A stretch of 7,116 nt of DNA from Bacillota bacterium. Its GTDB lineage: Bacteria; Bacillota_E; Sulfobacillia; Sulfobacillales; Sulfobacillaceae. Location: contig JAKAAL010000203.1 of assembly GCA_021802375.1 (NCBI GenBank), positions 1 through 7,116 of the forward strand, given 5' to 3'. Under the pieces are notes generated by a model that worked only from the letters and a program-made list of their open reading frames with translations, was not told where the DNA came from and did no database searches. A program made the position numbers and the translations under genes. Below are positions 6,823 to 7,116 of the stretch, in pieces (positions within the stretch are counted from its first letter, which is position 1; each line of letters opens with the position of its first letter).

Positions 6823-7116
6823 CTATCCTACCGTTATAGTCGCGGTAGTTGTAACCGTTCCTTGCGTATACGTTACTGTATAGGCCCCAGGCGTAGCACC
6901 TTCAGCGACTGATACTGTCCCAGTCGACGAATCAATCGTTACACCCGTCCCCGTGGAAATCGAGTATGTGCCGCTAGCACTACCCGTGTTACCATATTGA
7001 TCTTTCACTACTGGACCAGAGGACACGGCATCCGTATTCGCCGTGGTTGTTGTCGGAACAGCAATGGTAGAGGAGGTGTAGACCAATCCAGAAGCCGAAG
7101 TAATAGTGCTTACTGT
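6823..7116 (-). CDS. C-terminal end of a Ser/Thr-rich Ig-like repeat surface protein (5' end outside window)
   Basis: The frame is open to the right edge, so this is the last 97 residues of a longer protein. A TTG at 7086 is only an internal leucine codon, not a convincing start. The text contains one recognisable beta-sandwich unit of the bacterial Ig-like/cadherin-like kind: VVKDQYGNTGSASGTYSIS (36-54), then VTIDSSTGTVSVAEGATPGA (59-78), then YTVTYTQGTV and a terminal TTTATITVG. Such units build cell-surface or S-layer-type proteins and adhesins. Ser, Thr and Gly dominate, and lysine and cysteine are nearly absent, consistent with an exported protein. There is no LPxTG sorting signal, membrane anchor or S-layer-homology domain at this end, so any anchor must lie at the N-terminal side. 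Function is otherwise unknown. Confidence 0.75.
   Translation of the reverse strand, partial: TVSTITSASGLVYTSSTIAVPTTTTANTDAVSSGPVVKDQYGNTGSASGTYSISTGTGVTIDSSTGTVSVAEGATPGAYTVTYTQGTVTTTATITVG

Overview
The window looks like the chromosome of a Gram-positive bacterium. Ribosome binding sites are strong GGAGG types, the sugar-binding protein is a lipoprotein, and GC is moderate. The mix of a CUT1 sugar transporter, a glycogen-debranching-type enzyme and Ser/Thr-rich Ig-like surface protein would fit an acidophilic Bacillota such as Sulfobacillus or its relatives. That placement is an inference from style, not proven by any marker gene here.

The left part (1-2561, minus strand) is a sugar ABC importer operon in the order binding lipoprotein, MalF-like permease, MalG-like permease. 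The last gene runs off the left edge. The genes overlap by 11 and 4 bases, so they are probably translationally coupled. No ATPase gene is visible in the window.

The middle part (2562-5848) holds a divergent control region of 266 bases followed by one plus-strand gene of 1006 codons. Its product appears to be a complete LacI-family repressor (residues about 1-335) fused in one reading frame to a complete glycogen-debranching-enzyme-like glycoside hydrolase (residues about 345-1006). Two LacI-type half-palindromic operators, TCAAACGTTTCA and TGAATCGTTTCA, lie side by side 13 bases apart. They sit between the fusion gene's ribosome binding site and the -35 box of the likely transporter promoter. 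The simplest reading is a self-contained sugar switch: the transporter brings in an oligosaccharide, the hydrolase half of the fusion degrades it in the cytoplasm, and the repressor half of the same polypeptide controls both the transporter operon and its own gene. This fusion is the most interesting item in the window.

The right part (5849-7116) is different in character. A decayed tyrosine recombinase (up to 6764) keeps the Arg I, Lys and Tyr boxes, but has a reading-frame slip and has lost the His-x-x-Arg box. It is followed by a UUCG-loop terminator that faces the converging minus-strand gene. That gene encodes the C-terminal end of a Ser/Thr/Gly-rich Ig-like surface protein that enters from the right edge.
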